DNA of 64,000 nucleotides. Source: Carposina sasakii. Taxonomy: Eukaryota > Arthropoda > Insecta > Lepidoptera > Carposinidae. Position 1 is the stretch's first letter, and each line of letters starts with the position of its first letter. Shown in pieces: positions 1-50,639 of this stretch. The notes under the pieces are model-generated. The model did not search any database. It saw only the letters and a program-made list of their open reading frames with translations, and was not told where the DNA came from. The stretch spans positions 4,154,001 through 4,218,000 of the forward strand of contig CP053148.1 of NCBI GenBank assembly GCA_014607495.2. Reading direction: 5' to 3'. The translations under genes and the position numbers were made by a program.

Positions 1-293
1 TCTGCTTTTTGACATTCTGATCTTTTTTACATTATTTTAATTCTTTATATATTTAAAACAGATTTGGCTACTTTTCATATTGTGACTATATCATTGGAAC
101 ACCACCTCCAAATAGCCTTTCGGAATAATATCTGATGATCTAACAAAATAATATATGCAGATGAAAAACAAGGGTAATAATAAAGTTTGATCAATGATAT
201 GGGCATTCATCGATATGGTAAGGTCATATTATCGTATAATATATTTAAAACAATACGTGATACATTACAACAATACTGTTCTCGTTTTCTGAA

Positions 294-516
294 CTCATTA
301 CTGACCTATAAGCTAATCGAGTGATACTTATTGCTAATTACTTTCAGGTATTTTTTTATTCCAATGGCTAATATTTATAGTAACTTAATAAAATTTATTA
401 AGTTGCTATTAATAATATTAATTAAGTTACTATTAATATTAGCCATTGGAATAAAAAAATACCTAAAAGTAATTAGCAATAAGTATCACTCGATTAGCTT
501 ATAGGTCAGTAATGAG
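294..516. mobile_element. Foldback (near-perfect palindrome) MITE-like element
   Basis: The left end CTCATTACTGACC is mirrored by GGTCAGTAATGAG at the right end, and arms of about 100 bp pair almost throughout, with the centre near 400-430. Typical of a non-autonomous foldback element. Confidence 0.8.
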
Positions 517-2236
517 CAGATTTAATCTGCTCTGTTTTAGCAAAAAATGAAATAAAAATTCACATAATGTTATACATGCATCCTAATGGTACGTTATAAA
601 TTGTGTAAATAATTCTTTACCGTGCTCCAAGTGTTTAATCCTATACTTAAGTGAACTAGTTTTATGTTTCACCAAGTGTCGTGGCTCTACTAAATATCCA
701 TAGATATATAGATAGAATAACCCAGATTTAGGCAATTGGTGCAAATAGGCCTAAAGCCCCATTTCTATGATACCCTTTTAAACAAACAAATGACAATCAT
801 GGTCAAAACTGCCATTTTCGACACATTGTTTAAGTTTTTCAACTAGTAAATAATGGCATATCAGTAGGTACCTAATTACTCTTGTATGTTAAAAAAATGG
901 TATCATGTTAATGGGTATTTTATTTATGTTTAAAATGATAAATAACAATCCCAAGTATTATAAATCCTTTGTAAATCCATCAGGATGCATGCGAGAATAG
1001 CCTTTAGCAGTTGAATGATGATCTTGTATTTTACAAACTTACTCTATGTACTAGTTGTACTGCATAGTTAACTTAAACGTGTTTCTTTTTGATATTTTGG
1101 CATTAACATGAAAATTTAGTTACGAAATGAACATTAACGTAACGTTTATTATTGTGATTTGGTTTTCGTAAATACGTTTAAAAATAGCGCGATTGCCTTC
1201 CAGTTATGCTTAGAAAACCCTCAATCGTTGCTTCGATCAATATGTCGTAGTTTTAAAGGGGGTGACTAGAAAGTTGCCGTTCATAACATTGACATCGTGA
1301 AATACTGAAGATGCGCTCGATTTTTATGTTGTACTACTTACATACTTACTTTATTTTAGTTTCACATTTAATATTAACTAATCTAAGTACCTAGGGTCCA
1401 CAGCATTACTATAAAATGTAAGTAGGTGTTGCCTAGATAACGTAGATATGTGTCTGTGTTTGTCTTTACAATTTTTAATTATTTTGTATTCATTACAAAC
1501 TTTATATACTACATATAAAGTGTCTAGTTAAACACTAGGCTTTTCTTTAGGATTTAAATTATACATTGTTAAAGCATTACCTAAATCGGAGCCTAGTTAC
1601 CTATAGTGTGTGGGATTTGGAAGAAAAGTAACCTCAAGTAATTTTTCTTCCAATGTTTATATGTCATCGAATTTATTTACTTATATTAATTTATTATGTA
1701 GTAAGAAACTAAACTCTTGATTCAGACTATTGTTTTAAATGATTCCAATGTATCATTATCAGAACCACTGTCTTCAGAAGTAACTTAAGTTTTTTTATTT
1801 AGTAAGGGCCAGTTGTTACTTTTAGTAACTTGTAAGCTTCTAGTTAAAATTACATCAGTAAAACTAAGCTTAGCTGTTTATCAATCAACTGACTGTTACA
1901 TGTCAACTTTTTAAATGGCTAGTCAAAGAGAAATGGTTTATAACTGGTACTTCACTGGTCAATGGAGTTAGCCAGTAGGTAAGCTAAATTTACTAAAAAA
2001 AAAATTTTTTTATTCTTGTTCCGTTAATAGTAAAATGATACAGTTACTGTTTGTGTTACGATCAAGGGGTATACGATCTTATAAACATGAATCTGACTGA
2101 CATTCCATAAAGATTTTAGTGCATTACCTACGACGTAGGTACTTAATTATATCAAATATGGCTTGCTTCAAGCATTACCTCAGCCAGTTAAAAGAGATTA
2201 TTTTTTTATCGGCACAAGATCATTAAATATATTTTA
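517..2236. other. AT-rich intergenic DNA, no gene seen
   Basis: No coding signal, RNA gene or clear repeat recognised, apart from possible MITE-like sequence near 1800-1990. A repeat fragment beginning AGGGTTCCATGATAAAAAAG lies just beyond, at about 2236-2320. Confidence 0.4.
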
Positions 2237-3128
2237 GGGTTCCATGATAAAAAAGGAACCCGATTTCCATGTTAAGAAGGAAGCTGCGTCATGTCCGTCC
2301 GCCTGACCGCCTGTTAAATTGTGTTATATTTAAGTATTATCATACTGATTGGTTGGCTGTCAAAACCAGATGCAAGCGAACCAATCAATGGGGAGAATTT
2401 TCATTTAATGTTGGAAAAGGCAACTATAGTCGAATTACCTGTCAGTATCATCATTTAATTTACCAAACTCATCTGATGCGAATTTTGCGGAAATAATATT
2501 GTTGGCTTGAAATATTTCAATTTATCTTTGACTTCATATAACTATAGTCTACCATACCCCTTGATGATATTATAGTAAAGTAGAATACAATAAACTTCCA
2601 TTAAAAGTGACTTTACTAATGGCCAATACTAGAGATTAAAAAGAATCTCGGTTTTTTTGTCGCGTGTATGAAAACAATTTGAAAATTAAATCTGAGGTAT
2701 GCGAAAATCTCTCAAGATCAGTTATTAAATTGGCCCTAAAGTACGATAGTATGGTTAAAAATACTCGTTTTTAATAGGCTCTCAGTTTTCGAGGCAAGAT
2801 AGAATGGAATTATATCTAGTGTCACGTAATACTGCGGATCATAACGTCCTTTTCTCGCTTTACCTTAGTTTGTAGAGACAGAGTGAGACACGAGAACTTT
2901 TCCAACGCTCCTCCTACGTGATACTCACACTGGTCTGATACATATAGAGTAGGCGATAGCACAAGACATACCATTGTTTTAAAGTTTAAGACTGCTAATG
3001 TTATATTTGTTATGTTGCTGTGTGTTTTGCATTTGTTCGATTATTTTGAGAATAAAGTATTGTCTAAATAGAATGTGATTTTAATTCAATCCTTGACGTT
3101 TACTAAATTCTAGAAAGTGATATTTCGT

Positions 3129-4740
3129 CTGGTGTAGGTATCCTAAAGTATTCGCGCTTTATTTAATTCCTTGGGATCTAGACAAATTCTCAAATCACCA
3201 TTTGATTTTTTAACTATAGTTATACTGTTTACCCAATCAGTTGCTCCTTCTACCTTTCCATTTATCCCGAAACTATCCATTTCCTGTAATTTTATCTTGA
3301 CTTGTTCTTTTCTTGCTAAGGGTAATTTTCTTGGGGCATGTACGACCGGCCTACTGTTTTCATTTAGTTTTACCGGGTAGGGAAACCGATTCCATGAAAC
3401 ACATCCTGAAACTCTTTCATAAAATCCGGTTCTTTGTTATTTTTTAGAGACATAACCCGTGGAATCAATTTCATCTCGGTACAAGTATGTCTGCCTAGAA
3501 TGGGGGTTGAATCTTTGAATTCCAAAACAAATATTGTATTTTTATAGTTTACTTTAAGGTGGCATTTACCTAATACCGGGATTTGTGCACCTGAGTATTC
3601 CTGCAATCGTGTGCGCGTTTGTAATAAGTCTTTACATTCTATACCCATACTGGACAGACAACGCACCGGCAAAACATTAACATCGGCTCCCGTATCTATT
3701 TTAAATCACAATTATTAATACTCAAAGTCACACACCATTCATCACTAGTATATTTAACATTACAATAAAATACCATCTGACTCTTCGATTTGATACACAG
3801 CCTTATTACACATTCGAGAATAATGAATCATACGCGAACACCTTATACACTATTTACCATACGCGGGGCAGTTCATTACATCATGTATTAATCCACACTT
3901 ATAGAACTTTTTATCACGACGGTACACTTTCACACCCGCGCGCGCCGTATTTTGTTGTCTGCTGCTGCCGCTGCCGCAGAACGCAGCGGTCGCGGACGGT
4001 GCGCGCCTCACGGCAGCACTCGCGTCGCCAGCCTGGGCCGCGCGTCGCGCGCCCCTCGTATATACTTCGCTTCGTCTAGGTATTCTCTCACCGCGTAGAA
4101 CACCTGCCTGCCGTTGTTGTATATTCCATACATGACTATTTTCCTTATCTATAGTGCGCACGGACCGGTCGCCTTGTATGATTTTTTCCGAATATACTTT
4201 TGTAACTATTTGACAAATTTCTAAAGCCTGCAAGAGTAAGGTTCGGTTCTCTTAACAATCGCTCTCTATCGAAACACTGGTTATGCCACATATTAGTCTA
4301 ATATTAGTCTATATTTTATTAGTGAATCACATAATGGTCCGAATTCGCATGTATTCGCTAACTTCTTTAAATCATATACGTACTGATCTATTGTTTCATG
4401 TTCTTCTTGATTATGCATAAAAAATAAATGTCTTCCCACCATCAAAGTTTTTTGTTGCGTAATGTGTTCTTTGAATTCTTGTAGAAGGTACCTACTTCAT
4501 TAACGGTCTTGCATTCTTTGTTACACTGTTCATATAACTCACGACGACACACTGTTCGCCGATGACATGTAACAATATATACTCGTACACTTGAATTGCA
4601 GGTTCCTTTTTTGAAAGTTCACACGTCTTAAAATATATCTTAAAACCTTTGCTCCACTTATCCCAACTTTCACTTAGATTTGCATTTATTGAGTTTTTAT
4701 CGTAATTGAAGGGAGCAGGAGGCGACAACACGGATTCCAT
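3129..4740 (-). mobile_element. Broken Ty3/gypsy-type retrotransposon fragment (gag to start of RT)
   Basis: Minus-strand pieces in the order expected of a gypsy element: a gag-like start (MESVLSPPAPFNYDKNS at 4740), a GC-rich basic stretch and zinc-knuckle-like CX2HX... region near 3850-3960, an aspartic protease DTGAD (about 3680-3700) followed by LPVRCLSSMGIE, and the beginning of RT with VVHAPRKLPLA and RICLDPKELNKA near 3150-3350. Frameshifts and stops separate the parts; the rest of RT, RNase H and integrase are missing. Confidence 0.75.
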
Positions 4741-5031
4741 TATAATTGGCTACTTTAATTATTATTATACTTGTGTTTCGTCCTCAAGATTAGTGACGTG
4801 TTTGATATTATTATATGTAACTATGTAGTAACGCATGAGTGACACCACTTCAGCACTAAGTTTAAATAATGTTTCAACTTGCAGTATCTACCTGCAGTTG
4901 TTGAAAACATAGATTTTTTTTTTCTTTGGCTACCCTCATACCCTAGCCTACCTCGTATAGTCCAGCCGGACTAGCTTCATTCGCTGTTTAGTGCTCAACC
5001 ACTTCACACCTCTTCAAGTGTTCTCGCACAA

Positions 5032-5324
5032 AATAGACGCGTTTTACCTGAAATAAAACGCATATTAAATACTTACCTTATTAAAAGCTTATAATATTGA
5101 GATAGGCGCATCCGTTTCCCGCCACATTTTACCTCTTTTTTCCTTTAAATGTCACCCTCATATAGCCTTCTGTTTCGCACATCCGTCACCGGGCGAGGCG
5201 TGCTTCGGGTTAGCCGCCTAAATGTCTTCATTGCGTCGAAATACACCAGGCAGGAAATAAAAACTAAGCTTCTAATAAGGTAAGTATTTAATATGCGTTT
5301 TATTTTAGGTAAAACGCGTCTATT
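5032..5324. repeat. Inverted repeat with arms of about 59 bp
   Basis: 5032-5090 (AATAGACGCGTTTTACC...) is the near-exact reverse complement of 5266-5324. AAGCTTATAATATTGAGA also recurs directly after each side (5086 and 5345). It is adjacent to the gypsy fragment, so it could be an LTR remnant or a separate MITE. Confidence 0.6.
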
Positions 5325-5503
5325 AAACACTTGACTGTTATTAGAAGCTTATAATATTGAGACCTGTTTGTTATCGCCTGGTGACTAAAGCCAATGTGAC
5401 TAGATTTATACAAGAAAACAAGGAAGGTTACAGGTAGGTAACTAGGCAACATTGTGGAGGATCTTGAATCTTGTTTTGAATGGAAATAAAAGTCGTTTAT
5501 GGA

Positions 5504-5603
5504 CTGGTTTTTCCAAACGTTAGATATAGATAGCCTATCTGAAGAATAAAGTGAAGCTGTGTTTCTCTAAAACCTGATCATGATAGAGTTAGCATCAACT
5601 TTG
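5504..5603. mobile_element. MITE fragment (CCAAACGT/GATAGCCTAT family)
   Basis: Shares TTTTTCCAAACGTTAGAT and GATAGCCTATCTGAAGAATA with the copies at 14822-14969 and 37598-37719. The right end is lost. Confidence 0.5.
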
Positions 5604-7057
5604 TAATGTAGCTTAACATACCACGTAATGTCATAAACACAATAAGTAAAGTGGATACATAAATACTAAAAAAAAAAACATTAGAATAACCTTTCAGCAT
5701 CCTTTATTCGATTGCAAATCAAAAACAAGTAAAATGTATCTCTAATTATTAATATACAAGCTTTATTAAATGACTGACATAACATAAAATGTGAGATATA
5801 TTTTTCATCACAAATATACAAAAACATTTAAAGTACTTATTCAAACATATTTTGTTTTAAATAAAATTGCAATATTACAAAAAAAAATGATAGGTACAAC
5901 ACACTACTTTTATATAATTCAAATTGTAAATTAGAAAAGGTAAATAATGACAAATATTTTAACAGCACAATACATAGATTGTTATCATGATATCAATCTC
6001 TACAAAATTAATTAGATTCTACGAGCATTAAGCCACATACTTTATTATTTTAAATATTTTTCATAAATACAAAATCTTTCAAATCTTCAATACAAAATAC
6101 ACGAATCACCTCTATACGTAGAATTTCGAATACAACTTTGAAAACATCACGTTTTATATTATGTTCCTTCAGTCATATGAGTGCGTAAGTACTGTCTGGA
6201 TTCCTCTATGCCCGAAAATTAACCGCACTCTGAGGCATTTGTTTATTGATAAAGGTTCCACTAAAGAATAAATTTTAAGGACAAATTCGGTAAAGACAAT
6301 TTGTAATGTGCCCCGTTACCTTTGCAACTATGAGAATATTACAAAACTTCATCAAGTATAAAGTTAAGTTCAAAAAACCAGACATAAGAAATCTCAGGCT
6401 CACCTAATTTATTCAGTAGTGAAACCCGTTTTTATAACTAACGATTTATCAGCAAAACAAAGTAAGCCTATTTTACAAACTACGATATTTGACTAGCATC
6501 TACAATAGGTGATGATTATAAAAATAACTTCGTTTTAGTATATTAGGAATCTCAGCCGAACTTGAAATAGGTATATCATTTATATATTCCATTATTGACT
6601 AAGTAAGTTGCGTAGATAACATTAATAAGTCTTCATTAATTCTGTAATCAACACCTACTGTAAGAGTTAATTAATTTATCTCTAATATAAAACATTATAA
6701 TTACACTCTGTATTAAATCATAATTTGATAGATAACACTTTTTAAATTAAATTGGAAAATTCTTAAATTAAGACAATGTTAAAATATGTTATTATGCGTA
6801 AAAAATGAGAACCTTAACTATTTTTTGCACCTTTTGGTCAATTATTAATAAAATATATAACGTAAAAATCTCCTCAATTTGCGAAGGAAAAAGAAATATA
6901 AATTAAATATCTAGATCATTGTGTTTGGTATTAGACACGCAACAAACTATTATTGCTAGAAACATAATTGAAACTAAACTAGCTCACTGAAGTGTGGTGT
7001 CTAAAAATAACTTAGCGAATAAAGGTATCAATGCTTCAATGTAACGTATTTTGTGAT

Positions 7058-7266
7058 AGTGTACAGGATGTAACAAAAGTGGTATGTTAGGCGAAATGCC
7101 ACGAATAGAGCCCAAAACAAAAAAACAATAATTACAAAATTTATTACATGACATTCCTGAGTTTTGTCTGGAAAATATATAATGCTCAAGCTTTTTGGGT
7201 AGGTTCTTCATGGTGTGCTATATTCATAGGTTGTCGCTTAACCCGTTTTTGTTACACCGTGTATAA
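7058..7266. mobile_element. MITE with GTAACAAAA terminal inverted repeats
   Basis: The left end ACAGGATGTAACAAAA and the right-end complement ACACGGTGTAACAAAA face each other about 205 bp apart. It sits inside the predicted syd 3' UTR. Confidence 0.55.
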
Positions 7267-10200
7267 GACATCTCATAAGCGAGAGCACCTAAATTAGCTG
7301 TGGGTAATTACGAATATATCAATCGATACTGAACATACTTTGATTATTTTTCGCAGAGTTATACGAGTATACAGTCCCATTCTGAATCGTGAGAAAATGT
7401 ACCACTAACAAAACAAATGTTAATCGATACTTTTCTGTCTATTGGCTATCAATGTAATCGGTTGGAATCATACAAATCATTCGTAATCACCCACAGCCTC
7501 CAATAATACGTTACTGCATTAGGAGTACAATAGCATTGATTGCAGCATCACTCGTCATATTAAAATCAGCATAACGATTCGGGAGTGTAAATAATATAAT
7601 GAGTGCAAATTAAAAAAGGGTGAAAAACAGATGAAATGACCGATATATCATCCTGATAGATCGGTGAATTTATCGTGAAATTACATGACACAGAACGGCG
7701 AATTTGATCTCAATTATTTCAACCGCTAATAGATTATGTAGTAACACATAATTATAACTTTCTAAAGCCCTTCCCGCATATTGCACCGTTTAAATTGTTT
7801 AAAAGTTGTGATGCAAACGAGTAGATAACACAGCCCGAATTGCTAACAAGTAATGAACCTACTTAACGGGAGCTTTCATACAATTACTCTGAAAGGAGAA
7901 CTTTTTGGAAAGTTTAACCGTTGAATACAGGGCAGACAGTTACAATTAGAACATAAGCAGATCTCCAGATCTCTAGTTTAGAGTTTCACGAACTTTGAGC
8001 ACTCCGATATTCTCCTATAAATAGTCTGGAGGAGGTTGTCGCGTCTTTATAATGAGTAGGACGGCGCGGCAAAGGGCTTGGAACATTTTTACATGGAAAC
8101 TGGCACATCATTACGAAAATACTGAATTTGACGGCCATGGTTAACCAATAGAAGTCCGAATTAGAAGTATCCCCTTGGTAAATTTCAAAGCATCGCTGTG
8201 CAGAACAAATAAGGTTAAACTTACATAAACCACATGTATTAACTGTCATGATTGCATTTCGTAAATAGTTTGCGATATTTCACATACAAACTTAGTTTAT
8301 GTTGACTTGTTCTTTTCAGTTATTTATGTTTGATGTTTATGAACCAAAGATGCCCAAACCCCATTTAGTCACAGGTGGATTTTACACCGATATTTTAAGA
8401 AACTACGAAACCACTGTCATCATGTACGGCATTTTCAAAAAGTTTTCCTGACATTCGCACACTATTGTCACACATCATACATCAGCACGTTGAACAATAT
8501 AATATGTATCATAATAATTTCATAATATATTAAATTCTAACTACATCTAATACTAAGTGAATTATTTGGTGGTTATATCTTGTACATTATTTCTAGATGA
8601 GATTATGCTTTAACAGCTATGAATTACGCTTAGAAGGTGACATTCCTTTTGCTGGTGATAGCAATGTGATAGTCGAAAATGGAAGCTATATGTCCGGTCT
8701 TCATTTCCAAAAAACGTATTGTTTAGCAGTGTATAGCGACTAGTTAATTTTCTAGTTTGGTAATTCGAACCAAATTTAATCATTGACATTTGGTCAGCTT
8801 GATACATTCACTGGCGCCGACTACGTATTTCGTTATCTAGCGGTGTACCCTTTAGGAAATAATAACCGGACATATGTGGTTTTTCACATGATTAGGGTGA
8901 CTAAGGTCATTGCATAACTTACAATAATAAATATAGACCTATTCACCGCGGACGTGAAGTGAGCAATAATTTTACGATAGTCGAGAAGCACAGCCGAATA
9001 CCGTTTTTGTAAAGCACTCTAGTAGATATATCTTATGTTCTTGTTAAAAGTTCGTGATACGCCGTGCACAGTCGCAACGTTAACACTTGTATGAGCCGCA
9101 CAATTCGTGAACGTGATTAGAAAAATCTCAATGATATTCTACTGGGATCGTGTCTGACTTTTGTTAGGGTTATGTTATTCTTTATAAAGTAGTTCATAGA
9201 GTACACTTAAGCTATAGTGTAAAAAAAGATTCATTCTATAGTGCAGAGCGTAAGCAACATTTTTTTGTTTTTCTACTGACTGACACGGCCATGAGGTTAC
9301 CTGTTTATATATGTGCTTACGGATCATATGTTGTAAAGCGCCCTCTATAATTTAAGTATACTCTATGGGTAGGCACTACAGTATATAGATAGATACACCG
9401 AACAATTTATACGGAGGTTACTAAACATCACGAGTTTTACAATTCGACGATAGCAAACTAAAGACTAGACAGTGATCTGACCGCAGATTCATAAAACTCG
9501 CCGTAGATACCTAGGATACAGTATTTGATGACACTACTAATACAAGTTGTCAATATCAAGTCAGTATTTCGTCAAAAAGTGAGGCACGTCCCAGTAAAAA
9601 CGAGTGAATAGGAAAATGGATTACAAAGGACCAACATCTATCTTAAATATCAATTCGAAACTTGCTAGAAGCAACCAAACATCTATGTAATTAGCCTACG
9701 CATTACTCTCACGCTTTCGCGAGAATCCTTCAACTGCGTCGGTACTTTGGGTGTGTAGGTACTGTTACATCGACCAAAAAAAATTGTTGCGAATCGTAAA
9801 TGACACTAAACTATGTAAATATACGTTACAGAAACATTAATCTATTTACAAATATTTTAAAAACCTTATTTCAATGTAGTAAACTTAGCATCACTTGCAA
9901 TCACAAATATTACAAACATAAGTTTACCTATGAATGTACTTAGAATCAGATAAATCTTATAGCGTTGAAAATTCTACTGCCTATTAAAAGAACCTGGGAT
10001 CTTGTACAAAATGATATTGTATGGCATCGATCGAAGTTCGTATAGTAATATTTCCTCCAATAAGAAGCCTTCATTTTGCATGACCGTTAAATGACGTGAA
10101 GTTTAAAGCATAGTATCTTAGGATAACGGTGCCATTATTTTGCGGCCGTAAAATAATATCGCTAGAGCTTTTTATATGCAAACGCTATAACGCTAAGAAG

Positions 10201-10734
10201 TAAGAAAATTGCGCCAATTGGATTAGACAACGTTCTAGTGACGTCATTTCACCGCTATATGACAGCACCGCTATTCTAATAACTATGGCTTAACCGCTAT
10301 CAAAGGATATGCGAAACGTAGTTACAGTAGTTATTACGATAGTCTATTTCTATTTTGAACACTTTTAAATGGTTCTTAACATATGGCCTGCTACTGTTAC
10401 ATAATAAATTATGTATTAATACTGAACTGATATAGTTTACAAGACTTACAGTATATCGAGGTCAAATTTAAATCTATTGTTAAGGACAAAAGATGCCTCA
10501 GGAAAGTGCCACATGCTCATCTTAGGTACTAACTTTCAAAGGATGTCTTGTGGACATTAATGGATTTAAAGATAGTAAATAGAACAGACTAACTGCAGCA
10601 CTCAAGACTCGTTTAATGATTACTGAAGCCACTACGTAAAGATTTCCAAAAGTTTACTCTCAGAATCATTCAATTATGTTATGGGATATTACGTCAACTA
10701 ACAAGTTTAATAGTACTGACATATATACTCATCA

Positions 10735-11204
10735 TTTACAGCCCTGAGAAGTCCACTGTTGGACATAGGCCTCCCCCAATAACCTCCACTCCGACCGGTC
10801 GAAAGCGGCCTGCATCCAACCGACGCGTCGGCCTTGGCCAGGTCGTCCGCCCACCTCGCGGGTGGCCTTCCCACGCTGCGCTTGCCGATACGTGGTATCC
10901 ACTCTAGAACTTTCCGACTCCATCGGCCATCAGTTCTTCGAGCTATGTGCCCTGCCCATTGCCACTTCAGCTTGCTGGACCGTTGAGCTATGTCGGTGAT
11001 CTTTGTACGTCTGCGGATCTCCTCATTTCTGATTCGATCACGCAAAGAGATCCCAAGCATTGCTCTCTCCATCGCTCGCTGTGCGTTCCTGAGCTTCTTT
11101 ATGAGGCACACAGTTAGAGACCACGTCTCGGCACCGTAGGTCATCACCGGCAGCACGCACTGGTTAAATTCCTTCGTCTTTAAGGACTGGGGTATCTTGG
11201 ACAC
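10735..11204 (-). mobile_element. RTE-like LINE 3' fragment
   Basis: The minus-strand frame encodes the familiar C-terminal tail of RTE-type reverse transcriptases (YGAETWSLT, ERAMLGISLRDR, WAGHIARRTDGRW, VGRPPARWADDL) and then the GGAGGCCTATGTCCAACAGT 3' end. Only the 3' end is present; same orientation as syd. Confidence 0.85.
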
Positions 11205-11712
11205 AAATAACTTATATACTCACGAGGTAAAATAAATAAGAACTTTAATAAACCTTTCTGAGTGCTGCTATCAGTGTTATTAAGTCCATATAAGACTTCA
11301 GAACTGAAACAAGCATGTGGCGTAGCACTATAACAATAATATGGGTTTTTACACATTGAACTAAAAATGTCCTTTTATTCCACTTTCTACCGGCCAACTG
11401 ACACGACGATGATAAAAGTATATGAAAAATATCATGAAAGCAAATGAAGCAAAAGAGGTGCGTGGCTTAGCCAGTGGAGATCCGTGATACCAGCCTATCC
11501 CTCCGAAAAAAAGAGGCGTATTTTTATGTATACCTCTCCAGGAAGAAGGCATGTTTTTAACCTTTATGTATGTAAGTACAAAATCCCAAAGCACCGACGC
11601 GTCATCCTATTCACAGCATAGTTTAGACTTACGCGAATCTCTCCGGCTTAGTCGAGACGCACACGTAAACGTAGTCCGACTCGGAATCAAGACGGGCACG
11701 GCTGAGCTTGCG
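11205..11712. other. Non-coding, proximal syd 3' UTR
   Basis: No gene or recognisable repeat. Base composition is mildly GC-rich close to the stop. Confidence 0.3.
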
Positions 11713-49083
<37,371 letters not shown>

Positions 49084-50214
49084 GATCGGAAACAATTAGG
49101 ATACTGAACAAGGAAATTACGTTTACTCCTCGCAAGGACGTTTAATGAATTCTACATAAAACATGATGGAGCAGCAGTTGATTTGTGTACATTCTTATTG
49201 GATGACGCGATCGATTTTTTTTTGTATAAATTAACTTATAGGTTGAAAATTGCACAGCAAATATTGTTTCAAGACAAGACATTAGATATTAAATTTTACA
49301 TTTCACACCATTTATAAATAATTACATTGAATGACGTATTTTTCGATCACCATATGAAAAAAGTTTCCTTGTCCCCGTTCTATTGACATTTCATTTCTGT
49401 GTTTCACTGTCTTGTCTACTCTGTTGGTCTAAGTCTGTGGTCTGTCGTCTCAAAATTGTTTTTTTAGCAATGACAACATTGGTTTTAGTTCGGATACAGG
49501 TACATGTACAAATATAATCTAATTGGTTGCGTTCACTTTTACAAGGTAATTCACTGGGCGATATCATAGAAATGTATACAAGCTGGAAACAGCGCTTCTT
49601 ACTAAAAACTGCCTCCCGAAAATTTGACCGATTTGACATTGAAAAACTAGACGGGAAAAAAAGTAGAGTGACTCACAATTTAATTTTAATGTACATTTTT
49701 TCATTCAATGGCATTTCTACCATGAACAATCCAAGTAACACAGAAAGCGTTTTAACAAACGCATAATTAACTTATGAAGAACTTAAGGTTCGTACGTTGT
49801 TGCCACATGGTTCAATTTTTTTCGAAGAATTCATCAAAAATATATTCCGGACTAAGATTCACCCAAATGTAGAGTATTGCTGAGTAGCATAAACGTGAAT
49901 CAATGTAATGCTTGCATTTTTGAAGGTCAACTTAGTTCTGTTAAATAGCTAACAGCTTTTTAATCAAATACACGCGAGCAATAGTAATGCGTAAAGCTGT
50001 ATATACATTCATTTTACTGCATTCGTAAAACCATTTATCGCCCATATTGGGGAAAAGCAAACACATTAAACCTCAGCAATTATATATTTACGAGTACATA
50101 ATTATGAATACTTATATTACATACCACTATTGCATAAGAAACGTTGTTTTAAGTACTTTAGTGTTTTATTTAGATTAAAGGGATTTAATAACTAAATAAC
50201 CATTAAAATATCTT
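49084..50214. other. syd upstream region
   Basis: Contains the presumed syd promoter. No TATA box stands out. A plus-strand frame (49527-49766) with IEMYTSWKQRFLLKTASRKF is open but has no family match or clear splice signals. Confidence 0.4.
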
Positions 50215-50403
50215 TTATTTTATTTGCACAAGTTTTTCCATCGCCCTTTGAAGCTGAGCATAGAAACGATAAATGTTTTTGTAGTGAACGACAAATGTTT
50301 TCTGCTCTATCTGCCAGTAATTGATCCAGTGATATAATATTTCGGTAGCTGTAACGTTACTATAATCCATACACGGGTTTCCTTTATTTTCTTGATTGAT
50401 TAT
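50215..50403 (-). CDS. Orphan terminal exon of an unrecognised gene
   Basis: After a TTTCAG acceptor (with a CTAAAAT branch-like sequence upstream), 62 codons run to TAA, followed at once by an AAATAAAATAAAAG poly(A)-like run. The peptide is protein-like, rich in aromatic and charged residues: it includes ATEILYHWINYWQIEQKTF and ends RAMEKLVQIK. No starting exon is visible upstream, where a DIRS-like element and wurst lie, so the rest may be beyond the window or lost. I do not recognise the family. Chance or a pseudogene fragment is possible. Confidence 0.4.
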   Translation of the reverse strand: MINQENKGNPCMDYSNVTATEILYHWINYWQIEQKTFVVHYKNIYRFYAQLQRAMEKLVQIK

Positions 50404-50639
50404 CTGAAATTTTTAATTTTAGTAATTTTATAACACCTATGCTAACTAGTGATTACAAAATGTGACAGTGATCAGTGATAGGCACCACCAAGCTAGGCGT
50501 TTAAATCTTTTCTGGGCCCGCCCAAAGATACGCAGAGAAAATTATCGCTAAAATGAATCCGCTCAGTAAATGGCGGCAGTAGGCGTGAAAGCGAGACAGA
50601 CAGAGTTACTTTCACATTTATAATGTTATCCATATCACA

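Larger units (their letters stand above)
5690..11712 (-). promoter_or_regulatory. Probable long 3' UTR of syd
   Basis: About 6 kb downstream of the syd stop without a convincing gene. Apart from an RTE-like fragment (10735-11204) and a MITE (7058-7266) it lacks the repeats that fill the introns. Minus-strand AATAAA hexamers lie at 5762-5767 and 5703-5708. The extent is inferred from these and from low repeat content; a nearer poly(A) site is possible. Confidence 0.4.

Noticed and set aside
2818..2935. Possible MITE with GTGTCACGTA ends
   Set aside because: Inverted ends are too weak to call.
49527..49766. Plus-strand frame with MYTSWKQRFLLK
   Set aside because: No family recognised, no splice partner, and a length easily reached by chance; noted only in the upstream-region entry.
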